DNA of 64,000 bases from Anaeromyxobacter sp. Fw109-5 (GCF_000017505.1 NC_009675.1:1426001-1490000); one strand, 5' to 3'. Shown: positions 51,447 to 60,508, numbered from the stretch's first letter. Notes: generated by a model from the letters alone, not told the origin. Numbers and translations are program-made.

Positions 51447-51848
51447 ATGCAGACACCGGTGCGGATCCTGGTGGTCGACGACGCGGAACCCGTTCGAAAG
51501 ATCCTCGTGCAGACGCTTCGCGCGATGGGCTTCGAGGCGTTGCAGGCCGACTCGGGGCCCGCGGCGCTCCTCCAGGTGCTGGCCTCCCCGCCCGACGTCG
51601 CGATCGTGGATCAGTGGATGCCGGACATGACGGGCGCGGAGCTCGTCCGGCTCATGCGCGGCTCCCTCGATCCCCGCGTGCGCTCGATCGCGGTCATCGG
51701 ACTGTCGGGGCGCCCCGGCAGCGAGCGCGAGCTGCTGGCCGCCGGCGCGCTCACGTTCCTGCCCAAGCCCTTCCGCATCGCGCAGCTCTCCGCTGCGCTG
51801 AGGCTCGCCGTGGAGCCCGCGGTCCCCGCCGCCTCCTCCGCGGCCTGA
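51447..51848 (+). CDS. Stand-alone CheY-like response regulator
   Basis: The start at ATG 51447 gives 133 residues forming one receiver domain: acidic pair Asp11-Asp12 (ILVVDDAEP), phospho-acceptor Asp55 (VAIVDQWMPD), Ser87 and Lys107 (LPKPF). There is no output domain or neighbouring kinase. In myxobacteria such single-domain regulators work in motility and developmental phosphorelays, but the partner is unknown. The in-frame upstream extension looks non-coding. Confidence 0.88.
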   Translation: MQTPVRILVVDDAEPVRKILVQTLRAMGFEALQADSGPAALLQVLASPPDVAIVDQWMPDMTGAELVRLMRGSLDPRVRSIAVIGLSGRPGSERELLAAGALTFLPKPFRIAQLSAALRLAVEPAVPAASSAA

Positions 51849-51849
51849 A

Positions 51850-52044
51850 TCACCCGGCGTCGAGGGTGCTGCCGCCGCGATCGAGCAGCGCGGCCATGAG
51901 CTGAACGCGGCGCTCCGCGCGCCGCCGGGCGCCCGGCTCGAGCGAGCCGTCCCGCGCAGCGCGCACCTCGATCCGTAGCTCGCCGATCCGCCGGTTCCTT
52001 CCGCAGTCCCGCTCGCCGAGCCAGCTCCTCATCCGCTGCTGCAT
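51850..52044 (-). CDS. Small basic protein, 64 aa, unknown
   Basis: ATG 52044 is preceded by GGAGGT at good distance on the minus strand, which supports translation. The product has many Arg and Glu residues and reads as amphipathic helices (MQQRMRSWLGERDCGRNRRIGELRIEVRA is the N-terminal part, abbreviated here as MQQRMRSWLG...). It converges with the response regulator, ending 2 bp from its stop. Family unknown. Confidence 0.4.
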   Translation of the reverse strand: MQQRMRSWLGERDCGRNRRIGELRIEVRAARDGSLEPGARRRAERRVQLMAALLDRGGSTLDAG

Positions 52045-52138
52045 CCCGCACCTCCGTGGTCGACCTGAACGGAATAGCAGGGGGCTCTGACACCCGTTGC
52101 CCGGCGGGGACGGGCGGTCCGCGCTAAGTCCGACTGGC

Positions 52139-53107
52139 ATGCGCCGCCGGCCGCACCTCCTCTCCCCCGAGCGCGCCGCGGCGCTCCGGCCGCTGCTCGA
52201 CGCGCTCGACGCCGCGCTCGATCGCACCGCCCGGATCGCGGCGGATCCGGTCGAGCTCCCGCGCCGCTACCCGGATCCGGGCGACGCGGAGGTGGCGGCG
52301 CTCGTCGCCGCGAGCCTCGCCTACGGGCGGGCCGACGTGTTCAAGCCGGTGGTCGAGCGGGTGCTCTCCGCGATGGGGCCCTCCCCGGCGGCGTTCGCGA
52401 GGGACTTCGCGCGCGCCCCGGACGCCGCCTTCTTCTCCGGCGCGACCTACCGCTTCAACCGTCCGCCCGATCTCGCCGCCCTCGCGGCGGCCATCGGCGA
52501 GGTCCGCGCTCGCCACGGCTCGCTCGGCGCCCGGTTCGCGGCCCTGCTCCGCGAGGCGGGGGGCGGCGACGGCGCGCTGCGGACCGCGCTCGCGCGCTTC
52601 GCCTCCGAGCTCCGCGCCGCGCCCGCCGTCGCGCCGCTGCTCGCCGGCCGCGGAGCACGCGGCCTGCTCCACCTGCTGCCCGACGCGGCCGGACCGGGCG
52701 CGTCGAAGCGCTGGAACCTGTACCTGCGCTGGATGGTGCGGGGTCCCGACGGCGTCGATCTGGGCCTGTGGCGTGAGGTCCCTCCCTCCGCGCTCGTCGT
52801 GCCGCTCGACACGCACGTTCACCGGGTGGCGCGCGCGCTGGGCCTCACCCGGCGGCCCGACGCGAGCTGGCGGACGGCCGAGGAGATCACCGCCTCCCTG
52901 CGGCGGGTCGATCCCGCCGACCCGGTCCGCTACGACTTCGCCCTCTGTCACCTCGGGATGAGCGGGGCCTGCCCGGCGCGGCGGGACGCGCGCCGCTGCG
53001 CCGCCTGCGCGCTCGGCGGCGCCTGCCTCACCGCGGCGAGGGGGTCGCGTGCGCGAGCGCGGTCGGCTCGCCCGCGTAGCGGCAGCGCCAGAGCTGGAAC
53101 GTCGTGA
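52139..53107 (+). CDS. TIGR02757/DUF2400 family protein with HhH-GPD-like motifs
   Basis: The 322-residue protein is of a conserved family without accepted function. Residues near 220-240 read VVPLDTHVHRVARALGL, very like the DTHV-R--RLGL stretch of endonuclease III/MutY enzymes. The segment before it (SKRWNLYLRWMVR) fits the helix-hairpin-helix position. At about 283-301 the cysteines are spaced C-x8-C-x2-C-x5-C, close to the C-x6-C-x2-C-x5-C iron-sulfur loop of those glycosylases. A DNA-repair role is therefore likely but inferred. The 3' end overlaps the opposite glycosyltransferase gene by 80 bp. Confidence 0.85.
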   Translation: MRRRPHLLSPERAAALRPLLDALDAALDRTARIAADPVELPRRYPDPGDAEVAALVAASLAYGRADVFKPVVERVLSAMGPSPAAFARDFARAPDAAFFSGATYRFNRPPDLAALAAAIGEVRARHGSLGARFAALLREAGGGDGALRTALARFASELRAAPAVAPLLAGRGARGLLHLLPDAAGPGASKRWNLYLRWMVRGPDGVDLGLWREVPPSALVVPLDTHVHRVARALGLTRRPDASWRTAEEITASLRRVDPADPVRYDFALCHLGMSGACPARRDARRCAACALGGACLTAARGSRARARSARPRSGSARAGTS

Positions 53108-54518
53108 CCGTGTCGTCGCCGCGCTTCACCTCCAGGGGCGGCAGCGGCGTGAGCGGGCGGCAGGCCTCCTCCCGGCGCTCGCACGTGTGCTTCTCCCGCG
53201 GGTCCAGCACGAGGATCCCCTCGCGTCCCTGGAGCTCGGCGGGCACGAACCACAGCCGGTACTGCAACCCCGGGTCCCCCGCGATCTCCGCCGACCAGGT
53301 CCGCGGCCGCCCGGGGAGGTAGTACGCGAGCTCGGCCGAGACCTTGTAGTTGCACCCCGCCACGAACGCCTCGGGCCCGAGCGAGGCGCGCTCGCTCTCG
53401 ACCCTCGCCGCGAGCGCGCGCCAGCCGGCGGAGCCCTCCTCGCGCGCGGTGAAGGGAACGGCGGGCACGAGCGGGACGAGGTGCGCGTACAGGGTCCCGA
53501 GCAGCGCGAGGCCGACGCCGGCGAGCCCGATCCGGCGCCGCCAGCGTCCCCCCGTGAGCGCCAGCGCCGTCGCGGCGGCGACCGCCGTGGGGTAGACGGG
53601 CGCGAGCCAGTTGCCCTTCACCCAGAGGAACGGCGACGCCGCGGCCGCCACCAGCAGCAGCGGCACGGAGAAGATGGCGCAGACGCGGAAGGCCGGGTCG
53701 GCGCGCCGCTGGATCGCCCGCGCCACGCCCTCGAGCGCGAGCAGCAGCACGAGGGGCGTGACGAGGAGGGCCTGCAGCCCCAGGAAGCGCGCGACGCGCA
53801 CGGGGCGCAGCGACAGGTGCGAGACGCGCCCCTCGGTCTGGAAGGCGAAGCTCGCCAGATCGTGCCGGAGGTTCCAGGCGATCACCGGGGAGAAGGCTGC
53901 GAGCGCCAGCGCCGCCCCGGCCCACGGCCAGGGCGTGCGGAGCATGCGCCGGCCGCGGGGGTCGAGGAGGAGCACGAGCAGGATCTGGGGGAGCAGCAGG
54001 ACCGCCGTGTACTTGCCCAGCAGCGCCCAGCCGGTGGCGGCGCCCGCCGCGAGCAGCCAGCGGGGCCGCTCCTCGTCGAGCGCACGAACCGTGAAGTACA
54101 GCGCCATCGCCCAGCCGGAGAGGAGCGGCCCGTCGGGGGTGACGATCACCTGGCCCAGCGAGAACAGCGGGACGGCGAGGCCTGCCCCCAGCGCGACGAG
54201 CGCCGCCCGCGCCCCGAACAGGCGCCGCGCCGCGAGCCAGTAGAAGACGCAGAAGATCGCGGAGTGCAGCGCCGCCGCGAGCCGGATCGAGCGCTCCGAG
54301 TCGTCCAGCGCGCGGGTGGTGAGGGCGATGGTCCAGGCGGCGAGGGGCGGGTGATCGAAGTAGGAGAGGTCGAGCCGGCGCGCCCACTCCCAGTAGTACG
54401 CCTCCTGCGGAGCGAGGGCGAGGAGCCCGGCGTACCCCACGTGCGCGAGCGTCGTCGCCGCCACCAGGCACAGCGCGGCGGCGGCGAGGCGGCGGTCGTG
54501 CACGGCGTCCCCGCTCAC
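53028..54518 (-). CDS. GT39/ArnT-like membrane glycosyltransferase
   Basis: The GTG start overlaps the stop of the diadenylate cyclase-like gene (GTGA), so the two are coupled. The 496-residue protein has about ten helices. An early loop YYWEWARRLDLSYFDHPPL carries the acidic and DHPP pattern of dolichyl- or undecaprenyl-phosphate-sugar transferases (PMT/ArnT), and TPDGPLLSGWAMALYF is also family-like. It should transfer a sugar from a lipid carrier on the outer face of the inner membrane. Acceptor unknown. Confidence 0.88.
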   Translation of the reverse strand: MSGDAVHDRRLAAAALCLVAATTLAHVGYAGLLALAPQEAYYWEWARRLDLSYFDHPPLAAWTIALTTRALDDSERSIRLAAALHSAIFCVFYWLAARRLFGARAALVALGAGLAVPLFSLGQVIVTPDGPLLSGWAMALYFTVRALDEERPRWLLAAGAATGWALLGKYTAVLLLPQILLVLLLDPRGRRMLRTPWPWAGAALALAAFSPVIAWNLRHDLASFAFQTEGRVSHLSLRPVRVARFLGLQALLVTPLVLLLALEGVARAIQRRADPAFRVCAIFSVPLLLVAAAASPFLWVKGNWLAPVYPTAVAAATALALTGGRWRRRIGLAGVGLALLGTLYAHLVPLVPAVPFTAREEGSAGWRALAARVESERASLGPEAFVAGCNYKVSAELAYYLPGRPRTWSAEIAGDPGLQYRLWFVPAELQGREGILVLDPREKHTCERREEACRPLTPLPPLEVKRGDDTVTTFQLWRCRYAGEPTALAHATPSPR

Positions 54519-55399
54519 ACGCGACGGAGCTTCTGGCGCAGCTCCAGCGCGATCTCGCCTTCCCGGAAGACGCGGACGGTGCCGGTGGTCTGCGACACCG
54601 TCACCGCGACGCACTTCGACTCGGCGGAGATCGACGCCGCGGCGCTGTGCCGCGCCCCCAGCCCCATCGGCAGCTTCACGTCGCGCGACATCGTGAGGAG
54701 GTAGCGGCCGGCGGCGAGCACGACCCCGTCCTCCCGGATGATGAAGGCGCCGTCCAGCGCGGAGAAGGTCTTGATGGCCTCGCGGATGGGAGGGTCGAGC
54801 GCGTTCCGCTCCGCTTCGCTGATCCCCTGGAACGGGTTCAGGATGAGCTGCCGGCTCTTCTCCATCACGGCGGTGGAGTCGCCGATGACGAGGATGGTGC
54901 CCACCGGGTGGCCCTCGTACCCCTCGGCCCCGATCTCCATCGCCGTATGGATGAGGCTCTCCACCACCTGCGACGAGAACCCGGGCGGCAACCCCAGCGT
55001 GTCGACCCGGATCTTCTCCTCGGGATCCTCGGAGCCGATCTCCACCTTGACGAGCGTGTCCACCACCCGATCCTGGCCGGGACCGGACAGGGCCAGGATC
55101 GTGTCGCCGTCGCGCACGAGCCCCGCGGACTGCGCGGCGACCACGGCGACCTTGATCTTCTCGATCCGCGTGTAATCGTAGGGCGGGATGACGACGGCGG
55201 TGTACTTGCGGGCCCTGAGCTGGTTGGCGAGCCCCTCGCTCGTCACGGCGTAGACGAGCTTGCGCTTGATCGGCCGCCCCCGGATCTCGTTCGGCGACAT
55301 CGGGTGGTCCGAGACGAGCAGCAGCCGGTCCACCTCGGAGCGCGCCGTCAGCGCGAGCGCGCCGCGCAGGAACTCGCGGTCGAACTTCCCGTCGGCCAT
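54515..55399 (-). CDS. DacZ-like diadenylate cyclase (DisA-N domain) protein
   Basis: The 294-residue protein has two parts. Residues 1-190 form an alpha/beta region like the pyruvate kinase C-terminal domain (KRKLVYAVTSEGLANQLRA, GDTILALSGPGQDRVVDT). Residues 200-280 match the diadenylate cyclase domain: DGAFIIREDGVV and LGARHSAAASISAES. This order is that of archaeal DacZ enzymes that make c-di-AMP from two ATP. The usual RHR motif reads RHS here, so activity is not assured. No transmembrane helix is present. Confidence 0.8.
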   Translation of the reverse strand: MADGKFDREFLRGALALTARSEVDRLLLVSDHPMSPNEIRGRPIKRKLVYAVTSEGLANQLRARKYTAVVIPPYDYTRIEKIKVAVVAAQSAGLVRDGDTILALSGPGQDRVVDTLVKVEIGSEDPEEKIRVDTLGLPPGFSSQVVESLIHTAMEIGAEGYEGHPVGTILVIGDSTAVMEKSRQLILNPFQGISEAERNALDPPIREAIKTFSALDGAFIIREDGVVLAAGRYLLTMSRDVKLPMGLGARHSAAASISAESKCVAVTVSQTTGTVRVFREGEIALELRQKLRRV

Positions 55400-55629
55400 G
55401 GTCCGAGAGCATGTGCCGTAGGCACACACGAGTAAAGCTTCCCGCTGAAGCTTCCCGCCGGCGGCGGCGCAGCGGGGGAGCCGCGCGCGACCGCGCAGAG
55501 CGCCCGTCGCCGCCGCGCTCAGCGGTCCGCGACGCGCCGGTGGCCGCCTTGACAGCCCACGGCACGCAGACTAGTTTCTCCGCTCTTTTTCGGTGCCCGC
55601 CCCGGGGGGCGCGCGAGCGAGGTGGTCGC

Positions 55630-55992
55630 TTGAACAAGAAGGATCTCAAGAAGTTCAAGACGATGCTCGAGGAGTCGAAGCGGCAGCTGCTGCTCTCCGC
55701 GAAGAAGACGCTCACGGAGGAGGCGAGCTTCGACACCGACGATCTCCCCGACGAGATCGATCTCGCGTCCAGCGAGTACACGCAGTCGATGATCTTCCGC
55801 CTGCGCGACCGCGAGAAGTTCCTCCTCGCGAAGATCGACAAGGCGCTCGCCCGCATCGAGAACGGCACGTTCGGGATCTGCGAGCGCTGCGAGGAGGAGA
55901 TCTCGGTGAAGCGTCTCGAGGCGCGGCCGGTGACGACGCTCTGCATCCGCTGCAAGGAGGAGCAGGAGCAGAAGGAGAAGTCCTTCGGCTAG
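55630..55992 (+). CDS. dksA: DksA/TraR-family zinc-finger transcription factor
   Basis: TTG 55630, preceded by GAGGTGG, opens 120 residues. The N-terminal coiled coil (KKDLKKFKTMLEESKRQLL) has acidic residues at its tip (FDTDDLPDEIDLAS), where DksA has the DxxDxA motif that enters the RNA polymerase channel. The C4 zinc finger is GICERCEEEIS and LCIRCKEEQE. It should work with ppGpp; the Rel/SpoT gene lies 0.9 kb downstream. Confidence 0.93.
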   Translation: MNKKDLKKFKTMLEESKRQLLLSAKKTLTEEASFDTDDLPDEIDLASSEYTQSMIFRLRDREKFLLAKIDKALARIENGTFGICERCEEEISVKRLEARPVTTLCIRCKEEQEQKEKSFG

Positions 55993-56108
55993 CTCCCGAG
56001 GCGCCTCGCGCTGCACCTCGCGGCCGGGCCGAGCGCCCGGCCGCACGCGTTTCCGGCCCCCTGCGCGACGTCCGCCGCCCGCGTCCGCGCCGCGGTAGGA
56101 TCGCCCGC

Positions 56109-56312
56109 ATGCCCGCCTCCGCAACCTCGGCCCCTCGCCGGCGCCGCGCGTTCTGGCTCTTCGTGGCGGCGATGGCCGTCGCCCTCCTCGGGGGCGGCAC
56201 CATCGTCCTCCTCGCGCGCCGGGCCGTGGGTGAGCACCGCGCCGAGCAGGCGCGGATCGAGGCGGAGAACGCGGCGGCCGCCGGACGGGCTCCCGCGCGC
56301 GGTGCTCCCTGA
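56109..56312 (+). CDS. Small single-pass membrane protein, 67 aa
   Basis: ATG 56109 opens a short protein with a basic N-terminus (APRRRR), one clear transmembrane helix (FWLFVAAMAVALLGGGTIVLL, trimmed to FWLFVAAMAVALLGGG here) and a charged C-terminal tail with a short helix. It looks like a real small gene by its topology. The function is unknown. Confidence 0.5.
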   Translation: MPASATSAPRRRRAFWLFVAAMAVALLGGGTIVLLARRAVGEHRAEQARIEAENAAAAGRAPARGAP

Positions 56313-56387
56313 ACCAGGGCGCCCGCGACGCGCTCACCTTCGCGGAGGGGCTCCGCGCAGGCTCGCCCCCGCCCGCTCCCCGCGCGG

Positions 56388-56687
56388 CTAGCGGAGCTTC
56401 TCCTCCACCGAGCGCATCTTGCCCGCGATCGTGTGCTCGCGATCGCGGCGGTCGTCGATCTTCACGAGCGTGGACACGCGCACTGCACCTTCCGTGAATG
56501 GGTGCTCGTGCATCCGCCGCACGACCGCGAGGATCTCGTCGAGGTCGCCCTCGATGATGGTGCCCATCGCGGTGAGCTGGTGGGTGAGCTTCGTGCCGCG
56601 GAGGATCCGCTCCACGCCCGCGACGTAGCGCGAGACGCTCGGCGTCCCGGTGCCGAGCGGCGTGATGGTGACGAAGACGACGGCCAT
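56388..56687 (-). CDS. MTH1187/YkoF-like thiamine-binding family protein
   Basis: The 99-residue product matches the small MTH1187/YqgV family: VFVTITPLGTGTPSVSRYVAGV, LTAMGTIIEGDLDEILAVV and a C-terminal helix MRSVEEKLR. The ferredoxin-like fold is thought to bind thiamine or related ligands. It is soluble and stands alone here. Confidence 0.88.
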   Translation of the reverse strand: MAVVFVTITPLGTGTPSVSRYVAGVERILRGTKLTHQLTAMGTIIEGDLDEILAVVRRMHEHPFTEGAVRVSTLVKIDDRRDREHTIAGKMRSVEEKLR

Positions 56688-56918
56688 CCGTTCTCCTCCC
56701 GCCGAACGGCTCCGGCGGACGGCGGCACGAGCGCCCCCTCGGCGCGCGCCGCGCGATGTCGCGGCGCACGTTACCCGCGCCGGCGTGCGCGCTCAACCGT
56801 CGTTCCGCTCGGCCGTGGCGCCGCCTGCCGCGCCGCGTTACGGAGAGAGGACGGAGGGTAACCGAGCTGCCCGGACTTGCCGCACCGGGGCACGAACCGA
56901 TACGCTCGCACGACCGGC

Positions 56919-59093
56919 TTGCTGCGCCTCAACGACATCCTGGACCGGGTCGCCGGCTACCATCCGGGTCCCGACCTGGACCTGATCAAGAAGGCGTACG
57001 TCTACTCCGCCAAGGTCCACCAGGGGCAGATCCGGAAGTCGGGCGAGCCGTACCTCATCCATCCGCTCGAGGTCGCGGGCCTCCTGGCCGAGCTCAAGCT
57101 CGACGAGGCTTCGGTCGTCACGGGGCTCCTCCACGACACCATCGAGGACACCCTCGCGACGAAGGAGGAGATCGCGGAGCTGTTCGGGCCCGAGATCGCG
57201 GAGCTGGTCGACGGCGTCACCAAGCTCTCCCAGTTCAGCGCCGCGAACACCCAGGAGGAGAAGCAGGCCGAGAACTTCCGCAAGATGGTCGTGGCGATGG
57301 CGAAGGACATCCGCGTCCTGCTCGTGAAGCTCGCCGATCGCACGCACAACATGCGGACCCTGGACCACATGAAGCCGGAGTCGCAGGAGCGGATCGCGCG
57401 CGAGACGCTCGACATCTACGCCCCGCTCGCGAACCGGCTCGGGATCCAGTGGCTGAAGAGCGAGCTCGAGGATCTCTCGTTCAAGTACCTGCGGCCGCAG
57501 GACTACGTCGAGCTGTCGACGCGCGTCGAGGCGGAGCAGAAGGAGAAGGGCGAGTTCGTCGAGGAGGTGGTCGACCTCATCCGCACCCGCCTCACCGGCG
57601 CCGGCATCAACGCGCAGGTCTCGGGGCGCGTGAAGCACGTCTACTCGATCTGGCGGAAGATGCGGCAGCTCGACGTGGACTTCGATCAGATCCAGGACGT
57701 CATCGGCTTCCGCGTGATCGTCGACTCGGTGGCCGAGTGCTACGAGTCGCTCGGCATCATCCACTCGCTGTGGAAGCCGGTGCCGGGCCGCTTCAAGGAC
57801 TACATCGCGATCCCGAAGCCGAACCTGTACCAGTCCCTCCACACGACCGTGGTCGGGCCGCGCGGCGAGCGCATCGAGGTGCAGATCCGCACCAAGGAGA
57901 TGCACCGGATCGCCGAGGAGGGCGTCGCCGCCCACTGGGCGTACAAGGAGAAGGGGCGGGACGGGAAGGGCGCCGAGCTCTCGAAGAAGGACGCGGAGAG
58001 CTTCGGCTGGCTGCGGCAGCTCGTCGAGTGGCAGCGCGAGCTCGCCGATCCGCGCGAGTTCCTGGAGACGGTCAAGGTCGACCTCTTCTCCGACGAGGTC
58101 TTCGTCTTCACGCCGAAGGGCGCGGTGAAGAGCCTGCCCCGCGGCGCCACGCCCGTGGACTTCGCGTACACCATCCACTCCGAGGTGGGCGAGCACACCG
58201 TCGGCGCGAAGGTGAACGGCAAGCTCGTACCGCTCCGCTACAAGCTCAAGAACGGCGACACGGTCGAGATCCTCACCTCGCCGAACGCGCACCCCTCGAA
58301 GGACTGGCTCAGCTTCGTCAAGACGAGCCGGGCGCAGGCCCGCATCCGGCAGTTCATCCGGCAGGCGGAGCACCGCCGCTCCCTCGAGATCGGGCGCGAC
58401 GTGGCGGAGCGCGAGTTCCGGCGCTTCGGCGTGGCGCTCGGGAAGGTGCAGAAGGGCGGCGAGCTCGAGAAGGCGGCGCAGTCCCTGGGCTACCGGGCGG
58501 CGGACGACCTCCTCGCCGCCATCGGCTACGGCAAGGTCGCGCCGGCGGAGGTGATCCGGCAGCTGGTCCCCGCCGACAAGCTGGCCGAGACCGCGCCCAC
58601 CGAGCCGTCGCCGACCTCGCGGCTCACCGAGATCTTCCGCAAGGTGGCGCGCCGCCCGGCGGGCGGCGTGCGCATCAACGGCATCGACGACGTGCTCGTG
58701 CGCTTCGGGCGCTGCTGCAACCCGGTGCCGGGCGACTCGATCGTCGGCTTCATCACCCGGGGGCGAGGCGTGACCGTCCACACGCTGGCCTGCGACAAGG
58801 TCATGGAGATCGTGCCGGAGCGGCGCGTCGACGTCGCGTGGGACGTGAAGGGCGACTTCAAGCGCCAGATCTCGATCCGGGTCATCACGAGCGATCGCCC
58901 CGGCATCCTCGCGAAGATCTCGCAGATCTTCAGCGAGGCCGGGCTCAACATCTCTCAGGCGAGCTGCCGCACGACGCCCGGCGAGCGCGCCGTGAACGAC
59001 TTCGAGGTGACGGTCGGAGACCTGAAGCAGCTCAACTCGGTCATCCGCAACCTCGAGCGGATCGAGGGCGTCCAGTCCGTCGAGCGCGTCTGA
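56919..59093 (+). CDS. Bifunctional (p)ppGpp synthetase/hydrolase, Rel/SpoT
   Basis: TTG 56919 (LLRLNDILDRVAGYHPG) is the likely start and gives 724 residues; a TTG at 56877 would add 14. The HD hydrolase site is intact (IHPLEVAG, LLHDTIEDT, LADRTHNMRTL). The synthetase has RFKDYIAIPKPNLYQSLHT, the RxKD form of bifunctional enzymes, so it should make and degrade (p)ppGpp. TGS (VFTPKGAVKSLPRGATPVDFAY), a Cys-containing region (GRCCNPVPGD) and ACT (VITSDRPGILAKIS) domains follow. It is likely the main stringent-response enzyme. Confidence 0.96.
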   Translation: MLRLNDILDRVAGYHPGPDLDLIKKAYVYSAKVHQGQIRKSGEPYLIHPLEVAGLLAELKLDEASVVTGLLHDTIEDTLATKEEIAELFGPEIAELVDGVTKLSQFSAANTQEEKQAENFRKMVVAMAKDIRVLLVKLADRTHNMRTLDHMKPESQERIARETLDIYAPLANRLGIQWLKSELEDLSFKYLRPQDYVELSTRVEAEQKEKGEFVEEVVDLIRTRLTGAGINAQVSGRVKHVYSIWRKMRQLDVDFDQIQDVIGFRVIVDSVAECYESLGIIHSLWKPVPGRFKDYIAIPKPNLYQSLHTTVVGPRGERIEVQIRTKEMHRIAEEGVAAHWAYKEKGRDGKGAELSKKDAESFGWLRQLVEWQRELADPREFLETVKVDLFSDEVFVFTPKGAVKSLPRGATPVDFAYTIHSEVGEHTVGAKVNGKLVPLRYKLKNGDTVEILTSPNAHPSKDWLSFVKTSRAQARIRQFIRQAEHRRSLEIGRDVAEREFRRFGVALGKVQKGGELEKAAQSLGYRAADDLLAAIGYGKVAPAEVIRQLVPADKLAETAPTEPSPTSRLTEIFRKVARRPAGGVRINGIDDVLVRFGRCCNPVPGDSIVGFITRGRGVTVHTLACDKVMEIVPERRVDVAWDVKGDFKRQISIRVITSDRPGILAKISQIFSEAGLNISQASCRTTPGERAVNDFEVTVGDLKQLNSVIRNLERIEGVQSVERV

Positions 59094-59148
59094 TGAGGGC
59101 TCGCGCCGTCCGTTGAATCGTCGCCCCCGGGCCGTTACCGTGGAGGTC

Positions 59149-59535
59149 ATGAAGCGGATCCTCTCCACCCCGGCCGCGCCCCAGGCGATCGGCCCCTACA
59201 GCCAGGCGGTCGAGGCGCGCGGAGCGCGCACGCTGTTCCTCTCCGGCCAGATCCCGCTCGATCCCGCCACGGGCGAGCTCGTCCCGGGCGACGTCGAGGC
59301 GCAGACGGCCCGGGTCATGGAGAACCTTCGCGCCGTGCTCGCCGCCGGCGGAGCCGGGTTCGAGCACGTGGTGCGCACGACCATCTTCCTCGCCGACCTC
59401 GGCGACTTCGCCCGCGTGAACGCGGTGTACGGAAGGTACTTCCCCGGCGAGCCGCCGGCGCGCGCCACGGTCGGGGTCGCCGCGCTGCCCCGCGGTGCCC
59501 GCGTCGAGATCGACGCCGTCGCCGTCGTGGACTAG
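59149..59535 (+). CDS. ridA: RidA-family enamine/imine deaminase
   Basis: The 128-residue protein has the RidA pattern: APQAIGPYSQAVEARG, LFLSGQIPLDPATGELV, VVRTTIFLADLGDFARVN and a C-terminal PRGARVEIDAVAV with the conserved Arg and Glu. RidA hydrolyses reactive 2-aminoacrylate and related imines formed by PLP enzymes. The start at ATG 59149 aligns with family starts; the upstream in-frame ATG does not. Confidence 0.93.
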   Translation: MKRILSTPAAPQAIGPYSQAVEARGARTLFLSGQIPLDPATGELVPGDVEAQTARVMENLRAVLAAGGAGFEHVVRTTIFLADLGDFARVNAVYGRYFPGEPPARATVGVAALPRGARVEIDAVAVVD

Positions 59536-59674
59536 GGGTCGAGGGCCGTGCGTCGTCCCCCGCGGGCCGCGCGGGAGGCTCCGGGGCGCCGGCCGGGCCT
59601 GCGATCTCGGCCGCTTCGGCGCGGCATGCGCCTCGCGATCCGACGCCTCGTCCGTCGGAGAGCGAGGCCAACGC

Positions 59675-60508
59675 ATGTCACGGATCGAGTCGAGCGCCAC
59701 ACCCCACGTAGCCCTGCCGCCACGCGAGCCCCAGGGGGCGCGCGACCTCCTCTGGAACGGCTTCCGGCCGTCCTACTCCCTGCATGGACGGACCCCCGAG
59801 CAGCGCGTCCTCGCGCATCGCGCGAACGTCGCTCACCGCCGCCTGGACCTCGAGGATTTCAAGCGGTTCCTCGGCGAGTGGGTGGCATCGGCCAGGACGT
59901 GCCGGACCCTCGACGCGCTCGCGGCGCACCCCCGCGTCATCGATCCCATCCGAGAGCTACAGCCGTGGGAACCCGGCGCGACGACTGCCGAGAACCAGGA
60001 TCTCGCCGCCGTCCACGGCGACTTCCGGCACGAGCTCGCGGACGCCCTGCGCGAGGTCGAGCGGCACCGGGCACGCCTGGAGCGGCGGCCAGAGCCCCTC
60101 GCCGTGAGGCTCGAGGCGACGGTCGGCCTCGAGGCCGCCGTTCGCGGGGGGCGCGTCGGCGCCCAGGTGTCGCTCCCCGACGGCGTCGCCACGGCGAGCC
60201 TGGGCGCGCGGCGCGCCACGCTCCGCTGCGAGCTCGATCGCGCGGGCGGGACGCGCTGCTCCGTCCAGCGCGCGGCGTTCACGGCCTCTCCGGACGGGCT
60301 GGAGCCGCTCGAGGTGGCCCGCGCCGCGGTGTCCGGCAGCGCGCGGCGCGACGGCTTCGGCCTGACGGCGGGGCCGGCGCTCCGGCTCGGCAGCCGCGGG
60401 CTCCACCTCGAGGCGCAGGCGAGGATCGGCGTCCGGGTCCAGCTCCTCGACGTGGAGACGGCCCGCCGCGCGCTGTCGAGCGAGGACTTCTGGACGCGGA
60501 AGCGCTGA
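59675..60508 (+). CDS. Hypothetical protein, 277 aa
   Basis: ATG 59675 begins a protein with no signal peptide or membrane helix. Residues 1-130 are helical and rich in Arg and Glu; residues 140-260 show alternating short beta strands with many Gly (LEATVGLEAAVRGGRVGAQV, GFGLTAGPALRLGSRGLHL), which may be a barrel-like or beta-sandwich region. No family is recognised. It is 33 bp upstream of a lipoprotein gene on the same strand. Confidence 0.6.
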   Translation: MSRIESSATPHVALPPREPQGARDLLWNGFRPSYSLHGRTPEQRVLAHRANVAHRRLDLEDFKRFLGEWVASARTCRTLDALAAHPRVIDPIRELQPWEPGATTAENQDLAAVHGDFRHELADALREVERHRARLERRPEPLAVRLEATVGLEAAVRGGRVGAQVSLPDGVATASLGARRATLRCELDRAGGTRCSVQRAAFTASPDGLEPLEVARAAVSGSARRDGFGLTAGPALRLGSRGLHLEAQARIGVRVQLLDVETARRALSSEDFWTRKR

